Assembly (NCBI RefSeq): GCF_900007165.1
Contig: NZ_CYGY02000096.1
Span: 1 to 64,000, forward strand
Reading direction: 5' to 3'
Source of the DNA: Paraburkholderia piptadeniae
GTDB lineage: Bacteria > Pseudomonadota > Gammaproteobacteria > Burkholderiales > Burkholderiaceae
DNA: 64,000 nucleotides
Shown here piece after piece: positions 36,181 to 44,763 of the stretch (position 1 is the first letter of the stretch; every line of letters starts with the position of its first letter). The notes beneath the pieces are model-generated. The model did no database searches, was not told the origin of the DNA, and worked only from the letters and a program-made list of their open reading frames with translations. A program made the position numbers and the translations under genes.

Positions 36181-36194
36181 GGGCTTTGTTGCAG

Positions 36195-37406
36195 CTAATA
36201 CCAAATGCGAATGCCGGCGACCCAGTGTTGATCGAAGACGGCTTGATGATCTTCACGGGCGAAATCGGCTGTGCCGCCGAAGCGGCGCTTCCACTCGACC
36301 CCGATGTAGGGCGCGACGCGCCGATTAATCTCATAACGCAAACGCAACCCGAGCTGGGCGTCGGAGATTCCAGCGCCGATGCGCCTGGCAGGATCCGACC
36401 GCCCATACGCGTTGATCTCGAGGTCCGGTTGCAGGATCAGTCGCTGAGTGAAGCGCATGTCGTACTCCGCGCGCACGCGGGCAGCGGTTCGGCCTGTTGG
36501 ATCCACGTAGCCGGTGGCTTCGATATCGAAGTTGTAAGGCACTATGCCCTGTACACCGAATGCGGCCCAATGGCGAGACGGTCCATCACCGAAGTCCTGG
36601 CGTATGCCGAGTTCCGTGTCCCAATATGCCGCGACTGCATGACTCCAGAGCGCCTCGACATCAGCATCTTCGAAGCGGCCGCCACTACGTTCTCCTTCGC
36701 TGCGGACCCACAGCTTATTGCTGTCGCTGCCGTACCATCCGTGCATTTCCCAAGCCAGTCCATTAGTGTCCTTGTCGTGGAATGCTTCCAACTGGTCGAA
36801 TTGCAGCATGCCCAGTGGCGCGGCGTCGTCCATGTCCATGCCCGGCTCGGAACTGGCGCTGGCACCTTCGGAGTAGTCGGGGCTGCGCGCGTTGGGCGGT
36901 GCGCTGCCGCCCTGCATGGACCCCATTCGCATGGGCATCGGATTCTTGCCGTTGCCATGCGGCTCAGCGTTGCTGTTTTGCATGGAGCCCATCATGGGCT
37001 GCATCTGCATGCCGGGCATCGAATGCTCGTCGCGCGTCGCCGCGTCGCCGTTTTGCATCGAGTTCATCTTGGGAGGTATCTGCGTGCCGGGCATCGAATG
37101 CTCGTCGTGCGTCGCCGCGTCGCCGTTTTGCACGGAATTCATCTTGGGAGGCATCTGCATGCCGGGCATCAAATGCTCGTCGTGCGGCGCTGCGTCGCCG
37201 TTTTGCATGGAGTTCATCTTGGGAGGCATCTGCATGCCGCCCATCGAATTTTCATCATGCGACGAAGCGTTCGTCGAGGGCATCGAACTGCCGGCGGGGG
37301 GCTGAGCCACCTGGGCGATGGATAGGGCCGGCGCGGCCAGCAGTCCCGCCGCGAGCCACAGAAAGCGCCGCGGGACCATGGCGGTAGTTTGTCGGGTTTT
37401 AATCAT
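36195..37406 (-). CDS. copB: Copper resistance outer-membrane protein CopB
   Basis: 403 residues. A signal peptide (RRFLWLAAGLLAAPALSIAQ) is followed by a Met/His-rich region (about residues 50-180) and the CopB beta-barrel domain (FDQLEAFHDKDTNGLAWEMH to VFDQHWVAGIRIWY). The Met-rich part holds four 25-residue repeats. The start ATG at 37406 overlaps the stop of the multicopper oxidase gene (ATGA), so they are translated together. CopB is thought to bind or pass copper at the outer membrane. Confidence 0.93.
   Translation of the reverse strand: MIKTRQTTAMVPRRFLWLAAGLLAAPALSIAQVAQPPAGSSMPSTNASSHDENSMGGMQMPPKMNSMQNGDAAPHDEHLMPGMQMPPKMNSVQNGDAATHDEHSMPGTQIPPKMNSMQNGDAATRDEHSMPGMQMQPMMGSMQNSNAEPHGNGKNPMPMRMGSMQGGSAPPNARSPDYSEGASASSEPGMDMDDAAPLGMLQFDQLEAFHDKDTNGLAWEMHGWYGSDSNKLWVRSEGERSGGRFEDADVEALWSHAVAAYWDTELGIRQDFGDGPSRHWAAFGVQGIVPYNFDIEATGYVDPTGRTAARVRAEYDMRFTQRLILQPDLEINAYGRSDPARRIGAGISDAQLGLRLRYEINRRVAPYIGVEWKRRFGGTADFAREDHQAVFDQHWVAGIRIWY
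36960..37259 (-). repeat. 75-bp tandem repeat x4 inside copB
   Basis: Four successive 25-residue units, each based on HDEHSMPGMQMPPKMNSMQN followed by GDAAx. The units start at 37259, 37184, 37109 and 37034 on the minus strand. Conserved Met and His positions suggest copper binding. The fourth unit is the most diverged. Confidence 0.85.
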
Positions 37407-39142
37407 GACACGACCACCTCGCGGAACATGCCCGCAAACATGTGATAGAGCATATGGCAGTGGTAGGCCCAGTGTCCCGGCGTATCGGCCGTCACACCAT
37501 AGGCGATACGTTGCGCAGGCTGCACGTTGATAGTGTGCTTGCGCACCTGGAAACCACCGGACGGATTTTCCAGCTCGCTCCACATGCCATGCAGGTGGAT
37601 CGGATGATTCATCATGGTGTCGTTGACGAGCACGACGCGCACGCGCTCCCCAGTTCTTAAGTGAACCGGCTTTGCATCGGAGTACTTCACTCCGTCAAAC
37701 GACCACATGAACCGCTCCATGTTGCCGGTAAGGTGCAGTTCGATTTCGCGGTTCGGCTCGCGCGGGTCCAGCGACCCGCCGATCGTATGCAGATCGGCAT
37801 AGGTGAGGACGCGGCGACCGTTGCCGCGCAGACCTGCGCCCGGGTCGTCGAGATTGGTGCGTGGCATATCGACACGCATGTCGACACCGGGGCCATATTC
37901 GGTACGAGCGTGATGCGCGGGCGGCGTCGCGGCCATCATGCCCATCATCCCCATCCCGGGTTTCCCCGACATTCCCCCTTGCCCATGCATCCCGCCCATC
38001 ATCATTGCGCCCATCATGTCTGCCTTGTCCAACCAGCCGACCGGATCCATTTTCGGAATGTCCGCCTGCATGCCTGGGCGCGGAGCGAGCGTGCCTCGCG
38101 CGTAGCCGCTGCGGTCGATCGATTGGGCGAACACGGTGTACGCGCGGTCGTCTTCGGGCTGGACGATCACGTCGTAGGTTTCAGCAATGGAAATGCGGAA
38201 CTCATCCACGCTCACCGGCTCCACGTCCTGTCCGTCGGCGCTGACCACGGTCATCTTCAGGCCAGGAATGCGCACGTCGAAGACCGACATCGAAGAGCCG
38301 TTGATAAAGCGCAGTCGCACCTTTTCGCCGGGCTTGAAAAGTCCCGTCCAATTGTCGGCCGGCGAGTGTCCGTTCGTCAGATAGGTATAGATCTGTCCCG
38401 ACACGTCGCTGTAGTCGGTCGGATTCATACGCATCTGCTCCCACATCTTGCGCCTCGCTAGAGCATTACTCAGCCCATGCTCTCCCACGTCGCGGAAGAA
38501 ATCCGGGGCTGTGGGCATGGCGTAGTTGTAGTAATCGCCCGACTTCTTCAGCGTTGCGTAAATGTGCTCGGGGTCATCGTCGGACCAGTCGTTGAGCATG
38601 ACGACATAGTCGCGGTCGACCGCAATGCGATCGGGTCCAGCGGGTTCGATAACCAGCGGGCCGAACACCCCCGTTTGTTCCTGAAAGCGTGAATGCGAGT
38701 GGTACCAATAGGTGCCGGCCTGCCGCACGGGGAAGCGATAGACGAAGCTCTCGCCCGGTGCGATGCCAGGAAAGCTGAGGCCAGGCACCCCATCCATTTC
38801 AGTTGGAACAAGAATGCCGTGCCAATGAATGGAAGTTGGCACCCGTAGCCGATTGGTCACGCGCAGCGTCACTGTGGTCCCCTCCTTCCAGCGGAGCGTG
38901 GGCCCGGGAAGGCTGCCGTTGATGGTCGTGGCCGGACGTGAATGGCCAGTGTAGTTGACGGGGGTCTCGGCGATATCCAGTGCGAAATCGGTACCGCTCA
39001 ACACGGTCGGCTGGTCGGGGCTGTTCAGCGCCCAGGTGCGCGAGGACTGGAGTAGGCCAAGTGTAGCAGCGGCACCGCCCAAGGCCACGCCTTGAACGAA
39101 GCGCCGCCGCGACGTACTGGTTGGTGGATTACGACTTTGCAT
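37403..39142 (-). CDS. pcoA: Multicopper oxidase, CopA/PcoA type
   Basis: 579 residues. A twin-arginine signal (RRRFVQGVALGGAAATL) exports it folded to the periplasm. The copper ligand motifs are SIHWHGILVP, TYWYHSHS, HPIHLHGMW and WAYHCHMLYHMFAGM. Between them a Met-rich segment (MMGAMMMGGMHGQGGMSGKP) typical of CopA/PcoA binds extra copper. It oxidises Cu(I) to Cu(II). It is the first gene of the leftward operon with copB, under the CueR-type promoter at 39216-39246. Confidence 0.95.
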   Translation of the reverse strand: MQSRNPPTSTSRRRFVQGVALGGAAATLGLLQSSRTWALNSPDQPTVLSGTDFALDIAETPVNYTGHSRPATTINGSLPGPTLRWKEGTTVTLRVTNRLRVPTSIHWHGILVPTEMDGVPGLSFPGIAPGESFVYRFPVRQAGTYWYHSHSRFQEQTGVFGPLVIEPAGPDRIAVDRDYVVMLNDWSDDDPEHIYATLKKSGDYYNYAMPTAPDFFRDVGEHGLSNALARRKMWEQMRMNPTDYSDVSGQIYTYLTNGHSPADNWTGLFKPGEKVRLRFINGSSMSVFDVRIPGLKMTVVSADGQDVEPVSVDEFRISIAETYDVIVQPEDDRAYTVFAQSIDRSGYARGTLAPRPGMQADIPKMDPVGWLDKADMMGAMMMGGMHGQGGMSGKPGMGMMGMMAATPPAHHARTEYGPGVDMRVDMPRTNLDDPGAGLRGNGRRVLTYADLHTIGGSLDPREPNREIELHLTGNMERFMWSFDGVKYSDAKPVHLRTGERVRVVLVNDTMMNHPIHLHGMWSELENPSGGFQVRKHTINVQPAQRIAYGVTADTPGHWAYHCHMLYHMFAGMFREVVVS

Positions 39143-39215
39143 TTAATTCTCCGTGATCTACGGCAGTCGGTAAGCCATGAGATTTCTCGACTGGTTTTTT
39201 CGATGAGACGGCGGG

Positions 39216-39246
39216 ACTGTAGGGCTTCCTATCGTTGGAATGTCAA
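39216..39246 (-). promoter_or_regulatory. CueR-type promoter of the multicopper oxidase operon
   Basis: Minus strand: TTGACA, 19-bp spacer with TTCCAACGATAGGAA, then TACAGT as the -10. It is divergent from the copA ATPase promoter, with the two -35 ends 50 bp apart. Confidence 0.85.
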
Positions 39247-39295
39247 TAGAGCTGTTGCAAACGCTGTCACGTGGTCGATTTTTTTTCATGCACCG

Positions 39296-39327
39296 CTTGA
39301 CCTTCCGATGATGGGAACGATGAAGCT
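39296..39327 (+). promoter_or_regulatory. CueR-type promoter of copA ATPase
   Basis: TTGACC, 19-bp spacer containing TTCCGATGATGGGAA, then GAAGCT. It lies about 40 bp before the ATPase start and closely resembles the orphan promoter at 44466-44496. Confidence 0.85.
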
Positions 39328-39366
39328 GCTCTCCATCGAAACACCAACGAAACGGAGATCACCCTC

Positions 39367-41814
39367 ATGAGTACGACCGCTTCAACACCCAAATTCCAGG
39401 AATTCAAGCTGCCCATCGAAGGTATGACGTGCGCGAGCTGCGTCTCGCGCATTGAGAAGGCGCTGGAGGCGCTGCCGGGCGTCGAAAGCACGGCGGTCAA
39501 CCTCGCGACCGAGGAAGCCACGGTTCGGGCGTCTGCCGATGTGAACGTCGGGGCGCTGGCCGACGCCGTCCGCAAGGCCGGATACGATGTCCGCTCCACC
39601 GCGATCGAGCTCGGGATCGAAGGCATGACCTGCGCATCGTGCGTGGGCCGGGTGGAAAAGGCGTTGCTGAAGGTCCCCGGCGTCTCGGCCGCATCGGTAA
39701 ACCTGGCGACCGAAAAGGCGACTATTACCGCGAATGGCGGCGTGTCGTTCGCGACGTTGGCCGCGGCTGTCGAAAAAGCCGGTTACGCCGCTAAACCGGT
39801 CGAGGCCACATCAGCGGCATCGGCTGCACCGGCTGCGGCAAGTCTTCTGCAATGGTGGCCGGTGCTCGCCGGTACGTTGCTGACGCTTCCGCTGCTGCTG
39901 CCGATGCTGCTGCAGTTGGTCGGCATCGAGTGGGAACTGGGGGGCTGGGTGCAATTGGCGCTGGCGACCCCCGTGCAGTTCTGGCTCGGCGCTCGTTTCT
40001 ACCGCGCCGGCTGGAAAGCTGTGAAGGCGGGCAGCGGCAACATGGACCTGCTGGTCGCGCTGGGCACAAGTGCGGCGTACGGGCTTTCGGTTTTCCTGTT
40101 GTGGCAGCACCGCAACGGCGATACACCGGATCTTTATTTCGAGGCATCGGCCGCGGTCATTACTCTGGTGTTACTCGGTAAATGGCTCGAATCGCGTGCC
40201 AAGCGGCAGACGGCCGATGCAATCCGCTCACTGAATGCGCTGCGGCCGACTGTTGCTCGCGTCCTGGTGGATGGCGTCGAAGTCACGACGCCGGTTGAGC
40301 AGGTTGCCGTAGGTGACGTCGTGGTTATCCGTCCCGGCGAACGCGTACCGGTGGATGGTGAAGTCATCGACGGCCGCAGCCACATCAATGAGTCGCTCAT
40401 CACCGGCGAGAGCCTGCCGGTCGCGAAGGCTGTCGGCGACAAGGTGACCGGCGGTTCCGTCAACGAGGAAGGTGTATTGCAGGTCCGCACGCTGGCCATT
40501 GGCGCCGAGACGACGCTTGCCAGAATCATCCGCATGGTGGAGTCGGCGCAGGCGGCAAAAGCTCCGATTCAGCGCATCGTCGACCGCGTGAGTGCGGTCT
40601 TCGTCCCCGTCGTCCTCGGGCTGGCGCTGTTGACCTTCGTCGGCTGGTTTATTTACAACGGCGATGTGCAGCATGCGGTGATCAGTGCGGTCGCCGTGCT
40701 CGTGATCGCTTGCCCCTGTGCTCTCGGCCTCGCCACGCCGACGGCCATCATGGCCGGCACCGGCGTTGCCGCCCGTCAGGGAATTCTGATTAAGGATGCG
40801 GAAGCACTCGAAGTGGCCCACTCGGTGACGGTCGTAGCGTTCGACAAGACGGGCACGCTGACCGAAGGCAAGCCGTCGTTGGTCGCGATCGAGGCAGCCG
40901 ACGCCGGTGATTCGAAAGAGGTGCTGCAGCTTGCGGCCGCACTGCAGAAGACCAGTGACCATCCGCTCGCACATGCGGTGATGGAGAAGGTCCGCGATGA
41001 GCGTATCGCGGTGCCGGTGGCACAGGACGCTCAGGCTCTGCCCGGTCGCGGTGTGCAGGCCGTCGTGCGCGGGCGGCAGCTCCTGTTGGGCAGCACGCGG
41101 TTGATGAAGGAGTCTGACGCGGCTCCGGGAGCGCTGCTGTCTGAGGCCGAGCGCCTCGAGGGGGAGGGGCGGACTATCTCATGGTTGCTGGCGCAAGAGG
41201 AAAGTCGGACTCGCATGTTGGGACTGCTGGCGTTTGGCGACACCGTCAAGCCCGCGTCGTATGCGGCCGTCAAGCGGCTGCGCGAGCTGGGCATCAAGAC
41301 GGTGATGCTGACCGGTGATAACCAGGGCAGTGCCAATGCCGTGGCGCGGGACCTGGGCATCGATGAAGTCCATGCCGAATTGTTGCCTGGTGACAAGGCG
41401 TCGATTGTTGAGGGCCTGCGCAAGCAAGGCCACGTCGTGGCGATGGTCGGAGACGGATTGAACGATGCGCCGTCGTTGGTGGCAGCGGACGTTGGCTTGT
41501 CGATGTCGACAGGCGCCGACGTGGCGATGGAAGCGGCAGGGATCACCTTGATGCGCGGCGATCCCCGCTTGGTGGCGGATTCGTTTGATGTGTCGCGTCG
41601 TACTTACTCGAAAATCAAACAAGGCTTGTTCTGGGCGTTTGCGTATAACGTGCTGGGTATCCCGCTGGCGGCTTTGGGCTTGCTGAACCCGGTCATTGCC
41701 GGGGCAGCCATGGCCTTCAGCAGCGTCAGCGTCGTCAGTAATGCACTGATGCTGCGTCGCTGGCGGGGCGCGGCAGCCGCCGCCGGCGCGCTTGGCCCGA
41801 CGCAAGGAGCTTGA
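39367..41814 (+). CDS. copA: Copper-exporting P1B-type ATPase CopA
   Basis: 815 residues. Two N-terminal HMA domains carry GMTCASCVSRIEKAL and GMTCASCVGRVEKAL. Eight membrane helices follow. The ion-binding CPC is in VIACPCALGLATPTAIM, the phosphorylation site is DKTGTLTEGK, the nucleotide-binding His-Pro is in SDHPLAHA, and the hinge is VGDGLNDAPSL. These features match Cu(I) exporters (P1B-1). A CueR-type promoter precedes it. The cueR1 gene starts 3 bp after its stop, so ATPase and regulator form an operon. Confidence 0.97.
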   Translation: MSTTASTPKFQEFKLPIEGMTCASCVSRIEKALEALPGVESTAVNLATEEATVRASADVNVGALADAVRKAGYDVRSTAIELGIEGMTCASCVGRVEKALLKVPGVSAASVNLATEKATITANGGVSFATLAAAVEKAGYAAKPVEATSAASAAPAAASLLQWWPVLAGTLLTLPLLLPMLLQLVGIEWELGGWVQLALATPVQFWLGARFYRAGWKAVKAGSGNMDLLVALGTSAAYGLSVFLLWQHRNGDTPDLYFEASAAVITLVLLGKWLESRAKRQTADAIRSLNALRPTVARVLVDGVEVTTPVEQVAVGDVVVIRPGERVPVDGEVIDGRSHINESLITGESLPVAKAVGDKVTGGSVNEEGVLQVRTLAIGAETTLARIIRMVESAQAAKAPIQRIVDRVSAVFVPVVLGLALLTFVGWFIYNGDVQHAVISAVAVLVIACPCALGLATPTAIMAGTGVAARQGILIKDAEALEVAHSVTVVAFDKTGTLTEGKPSLVAIEAADAGDSKEVLQLAAALQKTSDHPLAHAVMEKVRDERIAVPVAQDAQALPGRGVQAVVRGRQLLLGSTRLMKESDAAPGALLSEAERLEGEGRTISWLLAQEESRTRMLGLLAFGDTVKPASYAAVKRLRELGIKTVMLTGDNQGSANAVARDLGIDEVHAELLPGDKASIVEGLRKQGHVVAMVGDGLNDAPSLVAADVGLSMSTGADVAMEAAGITLMRGDPRLVADSFDVSRRTYSKIKQGLFWAFAYNVLGIPLAALGLLNPVIAGAAMAFSSVSVVSNALMLRRWRGAAAAAGALGPTQGA

Positions 41815-41816
41815 CC

Positions 41817-42227
41817 ATGAACATCGGCGAAGTATCGTCCGCGACCGGCATATCGACGAAGATGATTCGGCATTACGAAGGCCTCGGGCTTTTACCGCGG
41901 GCGATCCGCACGAGCAGTGGTTACCGGCAGTACAGCGACAAGGACGTGAGCAGGCTGCGGTTCATCCGCCGCAGCCGGGACCTCGGCTTTTCGTTGGAAC
42001 GAGTCGGAGAGTTGCTTGAGCTATGGCAGAACCGCGAGCGTTCAAGCCGGCAGGTTAAGACACTGGCGCAGACACACATGGCCGAACTCGATGGAAAATT
42101 GAAAGAGCTCCAAGAGATGAAGGCTGCGGTCGATCACCTGATACAGAGCTGCAATGGAGACGACAGGCCCGATTGTCCAATCATCGATTCGCTAGCGTCC
42201 GAAGCGGCGGTGCGAGACGGGCGCTGA
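41817..42227 (+). CDS. cueR: MerR family copper regulator CueR (copy 1)
   Basis: 136 residues. The MerR HTH opens MNIGEVSSATGISTKMIRHY, followed by YRQYSDKDVSRLRFIRRSRD and a dimerisation helix. The metal loop near the C-terminus is CNGDDRPDCPII, the Cys-x7-Cys arrangement of Cu(I)/Ag(I)-sensing CueR. ATG 41817 has AGGAG upstream; the TTG at 41811 is inside the ATPase stop. It should twist the 19-bp-spacer promoters in this region when copper binds. Confidence 0.95.
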   Translation: MNIGEVSSATGISTKMIRHYEGLGLLPRAIRTSSGYRQYSDKDVSRLRFIRRSRDLGFSLERVGELLELWQNRERSSRQVKTLAQTHMAELDGKLKELQEMKAAVDHLIQSCNGDDRPDCPIIDSLASEAAVRDGR

Positions 42228-42491
42228 CAACCCCCTTCCTGAAAGACGCTACCCAACAAGCGGCGGCGGGAATTTCGGCGTGGATTTTGGCATCTGATTT
42301 CTCGTGAGGAGTGTTGCCCCGCTGTTGTGAAACCGGCAGTGCGCATGTTCGATCAATCATCGCTTTCGATCAGCGGTCCTCACGTGATGAGCGCATCGTT
42401 GAGAAAAATCATTCTCCAGCGTCAACTGGCCGATCTTCCCGCGCATCCCGGCGGGTTGCTCGCCGGCGTGCTGAAAATGCATGGCCACCTT

Positions 42492-42627
42492 GGTCGGGAT
42501 GTCGTGCCTTACGACGACATGGCTTGGACGCGCCGCTTTGACGGCACTGCTGCTCATGCCCGCGACGATCATCAAGCGGCCCCTCCTCAATCAGCAGTGG
42601 GTTGCCGGCAACCGCATTTGGTATTAG
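42492..42627 (+). pseudogene. copB: copB C-terminal relic
   Basis: VVPYDDMAWTRRFDGTAAHA, then RDDHQA, and after a frameshift QQWVAGNRIWY and stop. This matches the end of CopB at 36195 (APYIGVEWKRRFGGTADFAR, EDHQA, QHWVAGIRIWY). The same order of copB end, CueR-type promoter and copZ follows, so this is a duplicated copB-copZ segment on the opposite strand with most of copB lost. Confidence 0.85.
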
Positions 42628-42640
42628 CTGCAACAAGCCC

Positions 42641-42673
42641 CTTGACATTCCGATGATTGGAAGCCGGATAGTT
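42641..42673 (+). promoter_or_regulatory. CueR-type promoter of copZ2
   Basis: TTGACA, 19-bp spacer with TTCCGATGATTGGAA, then GATAGT. It is identical across these elements to the copZ1 promoter at 36148-36180, and the similarity continues about 15 bp upstream into the copB stop. Confidence 0.88.
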
Positions 42674-42711
42674 TCGACGTCTCATCGACAAAACCCATTA
42701 GGAGAAGTCTC

Positions 42712-42969
42712 ATGCTTGCCTTCGAAGTACACGACATGACCTGCGACCACTGCGCCGGCGCGATTACCGCAGCGCTGAAGGCCGTGGACGACGATGCCAA
42801 GTTCACCGTAGACCCGGCCGGGCATCTGGTGACGATCGAATCGACCAATGTCGATCCGAACAAGTTGCGCGATGCCATTGCGGATGCCGGTTATACGCCC
42901 GTGCGAATCGATGATGCGAACGCCAACGCCCGCACTCAGGCGAAGAGCTGCTGTGGGCAACGGCAATAG
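42712..42969 (+). CDS. copZ: CopZ-like copper chaperone (copy 2)
   Basis: 85 residues with the HMA motif MTCDHC (FEVHDMTCDHCAGAITAALK) and a C-terminal SCCGQRQ. The start has AGGAGA at good spacing. Compared with copy 1, Gly-His between the cysteines is Asp-His, and the next residues differ (AGAI against VSLI). Duplicated together with its promoter. Confidence 0.95.
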   Translation: MLAFEVHDMTCDHCAGAITAALKAVDDDAKFTVDPAGHLVTIESTNVDPNKLRDAIADAGYTPVRIDDANANARTQAKSCCGQRQ

Positions 42970-43095
42970 GGTTTTTGCGCGCCCGACGTCGCCCGCTCGC
43001 GATGAACATGTTGATGACGCGCAGTTCATCCGTTGATTCACTCATTTTTTCAGACTTGAAGCGTTCTTTCCAACCTAAAATTAAAGGATCAGATC

Positions 43096-43482
43096 ATGAA
43101 ACTTCGGCAACTCGTTTGGAGCAGCGGTCTTGCTTTCGCTGTTGCGGCCATGGCGTACACCCCGGCGTTCGCCGCGGACGCGGCGGCGGCTGCGTCGGGC
43201 ACAACCATCACGACAAGTAAGCAGGCCATCACGACCAAGAAGTCGATTCGCGCAGCTAACCGCGCGTTCTCCAGGACCGTTCAGAAAGCAATTTTCAGAA
43301 CCAAAGGCCTCGAGGCAGCGTCGATCGCCGTATTCGGCGACGCAAAAACGGGGCATGTGACGCTGGCTGGCCAGATTGACAGTGAGGAGCAGGATGGTCT
43401 GGCCGTGGATGCGGCGCAGAAAGTGCAAGGCGTCACTTCAGTTAGCAGCAAGCTGACGGTGCGCGAGCAAGGCGGAGGCTAA
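43096..43482 (+). CDS. BON-domain periplasmic protein
   Basis: 128 residues. The signal peptide spans MKLRQLVWSSGLAFAVAAMA to TPAFAA. A BON domain follows at about residues 50-122 (LEAASIAVFGDAKTGHVTLA, then GQIDSEEQ and AAQKVQGVTSVSSKLTV). BON proteins such as OsmY associate with membranes under envelope stress. It is downstream of copZ2 in the same direction. Confidence 0.9.
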   Translation: MKLRQLVWSSGLAFAVAAMAYTPAFAADAAAAASGTTITTSKQAITTKKSIRAANRAFSRTVQKAIFRTKGLEAASIAVFGDAKTGHVTLAGQIDSEEQDGLAVDAAQKVQGVTSVSSKLTVREQGGG

Positions 43483-43579
43483 AGCGGTCGGCGCGGTGGC
43501 CGGATCTGGCCGCCGCGCACATGAACGTGCTTATCCCAGTTATCGCACTATGGTCACACAAGCTACCGGAGATGGATCG

Positions 43580-44023
43580 ATGACCGCGCTATCCAAAGAC
43601 AATATCGTGATTCTCACATTGTTGAACGTCCTTGATCCATCTGCCGATCAGCTCAATGCGTGTGCGAAGAAGCAATGGGTAGCGCTCAAGAAGCGCCGCA
43701 CCGGTCCATGTCAAGCTGTGACTGGAGATCATCGGCGCCTGTCGAAGCGGCCTTCCAATATTGTGGTCGTGGACCGATTGTCAACATGCACGATCAGCGT
43801 TTCGTGGAGCGATCCGTGTGTCGGTCGATACACAGAGCAGATCTGGCGCAGCGGCCGTGCTAACGTCGCCGCGATCTGCGTACTGACGGGGCGCGCCATC
43901 AATCGCGGCGACCGGGTGTTTCGCCCCCGCTCACACGAATGGCGCGTGCCGACGAATTGCCATCAGATGATTCTGGCGGCAACGATCGGAGATTGCAGCG
44001 ACCTGACGACCGCTGGCGCATGA
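43580..44023 (+). CDS. DUF3331 domain protein
   Basis: 147 residues starting MTALSKDNIVILTLLNVLDP, with GGAG before ATG 43580 (the frame is open up to 43496). The core VVVDRLSTCTISVSWSDPCV, then GRYTEQIWRSG and ICVLTGRAINRGDRVFRPR, is the DUF3331 pattern common in Burkholderiaceae. Function unknown. A truncated paralogue lies at 46030-46348. Confidence 0.85.
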   Translation: MTALSKDNIVILTLLNVLDPSADQLNACAKKQWVALKKRRTGPCQAVTGDHRRLSKRPSNIVVVDRLSTCTISVSWSDPCVGRYTEQIWRSGRANVAAICVLTGRAINRGDRVFRPRSHEWRVPTNCHQMILAATIGDCSDLTTAGA

Positions 44024-44384
44024 CATGCTGTTTCATTACAACTCGGGCGGCCGCTCGCATTTGATTCTTCGCGCCCAAGCCAAACCTCCCTTGTGAGGAC
44101 TGTTAGCTTTCCCGGTGAGCTCAATCTTGGATACCGGATCAACGTTTGCCCAAGGATGGAAGCCCTGAATAGCCGGCTGACGATGTCCGAGACATGCCCG
44201 GCATGACCCGTCATTTGCGCTATCTCACGAATAAAAACGGTTTGCATATTCCGTCTTATGTCAGGGGCGTCACTTTTGCTGCCGATAAAGTATCTATTCT
44301 TGTCACGGCACGAACTGGCTGAGGGCGAGATGGAAAGTCATTGGGTCAGATCTCCTGCTGGATTTGACTGTGGGGCTGCAGGCC

Positions 44385-44415
44385 CTCGTGATCTTCCAAG
44401 ATGTCGGAATGTCAA
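44385..44415 (-). promoter_or_regulatory. Orphan CueR-type promoter (leftward)
   Basis: Minus strand: TTGACA, 19-bp spacer with TTCCGACATCTTGGAA, weak -10 (CACGAG). No gene follows leftward. It resembles the multicopper oxidase promoter at 39216-39246. Confidence 0.7.
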
Positions 44416-44465
44416 TGGACCGGCGCAACTCTGTCGTGCGATGAGGATTGTTGAGTAAATTTACC

Positions 44466-44496
44466 TTGACCTTCCGACGAGGGAAAGGTTGAAGAT
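44466..44496 (+). promoter_or_regulatory. Orphan CueR-type promoter (rightward)
   Basis: TTGACC, 19-bp spacer with ACCTTCC and GAAAGGT dyad halves, then GAAGAT. The -35 lies 50 bp from the leftward one, the same separation as in the 39216-39327 pair. No ATPase gene follows; bases 44500-44763 hold only an unassigned stretch before lysR. Confidence 0.75.
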
Positions 44497-44763
44497 GCAG
44501 GTGTGCGGACAGGCAAATTGGCTGGAGATCCTTGAGTACAGTCCCAGCATCCCTATTACTGAAAGGCAATGGCCCTATGAAGGTCCGGGCTGCGCGAGCC
44601 GGGGCTCGCATATGGAGAAGGCATCTCAGCGCTGCCACGCATCGAACGTATCGCAGATCGGCGTCGGCGCTTGGTATGTCGTTGATGTCGATACGAGGTT
44701 CAACGCTGTTGGCAGAAAGCGGGAACAAAGTCCGGTCCCATCGGTTAGAGGAAAATTGCTGTA

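Noticed and set aside
36960..37259. Tandem repeat as a CRISPR array
   Set aside because: Contiguous 75-bp units without spacers, inside the copB coding frame.
36084..37325. 413-residue plus-strand frame opposite copB
   Set aside because: Antisense shadow of copB; its repetitive His/Leu/Arg run mirrors the Met/His repeats.
37661..38461. 266-residue plus-strand frame opposite the multicopper oxidase
   Set aside because: His-rich shadow of the oxidase copper motifs; no start signal or family.
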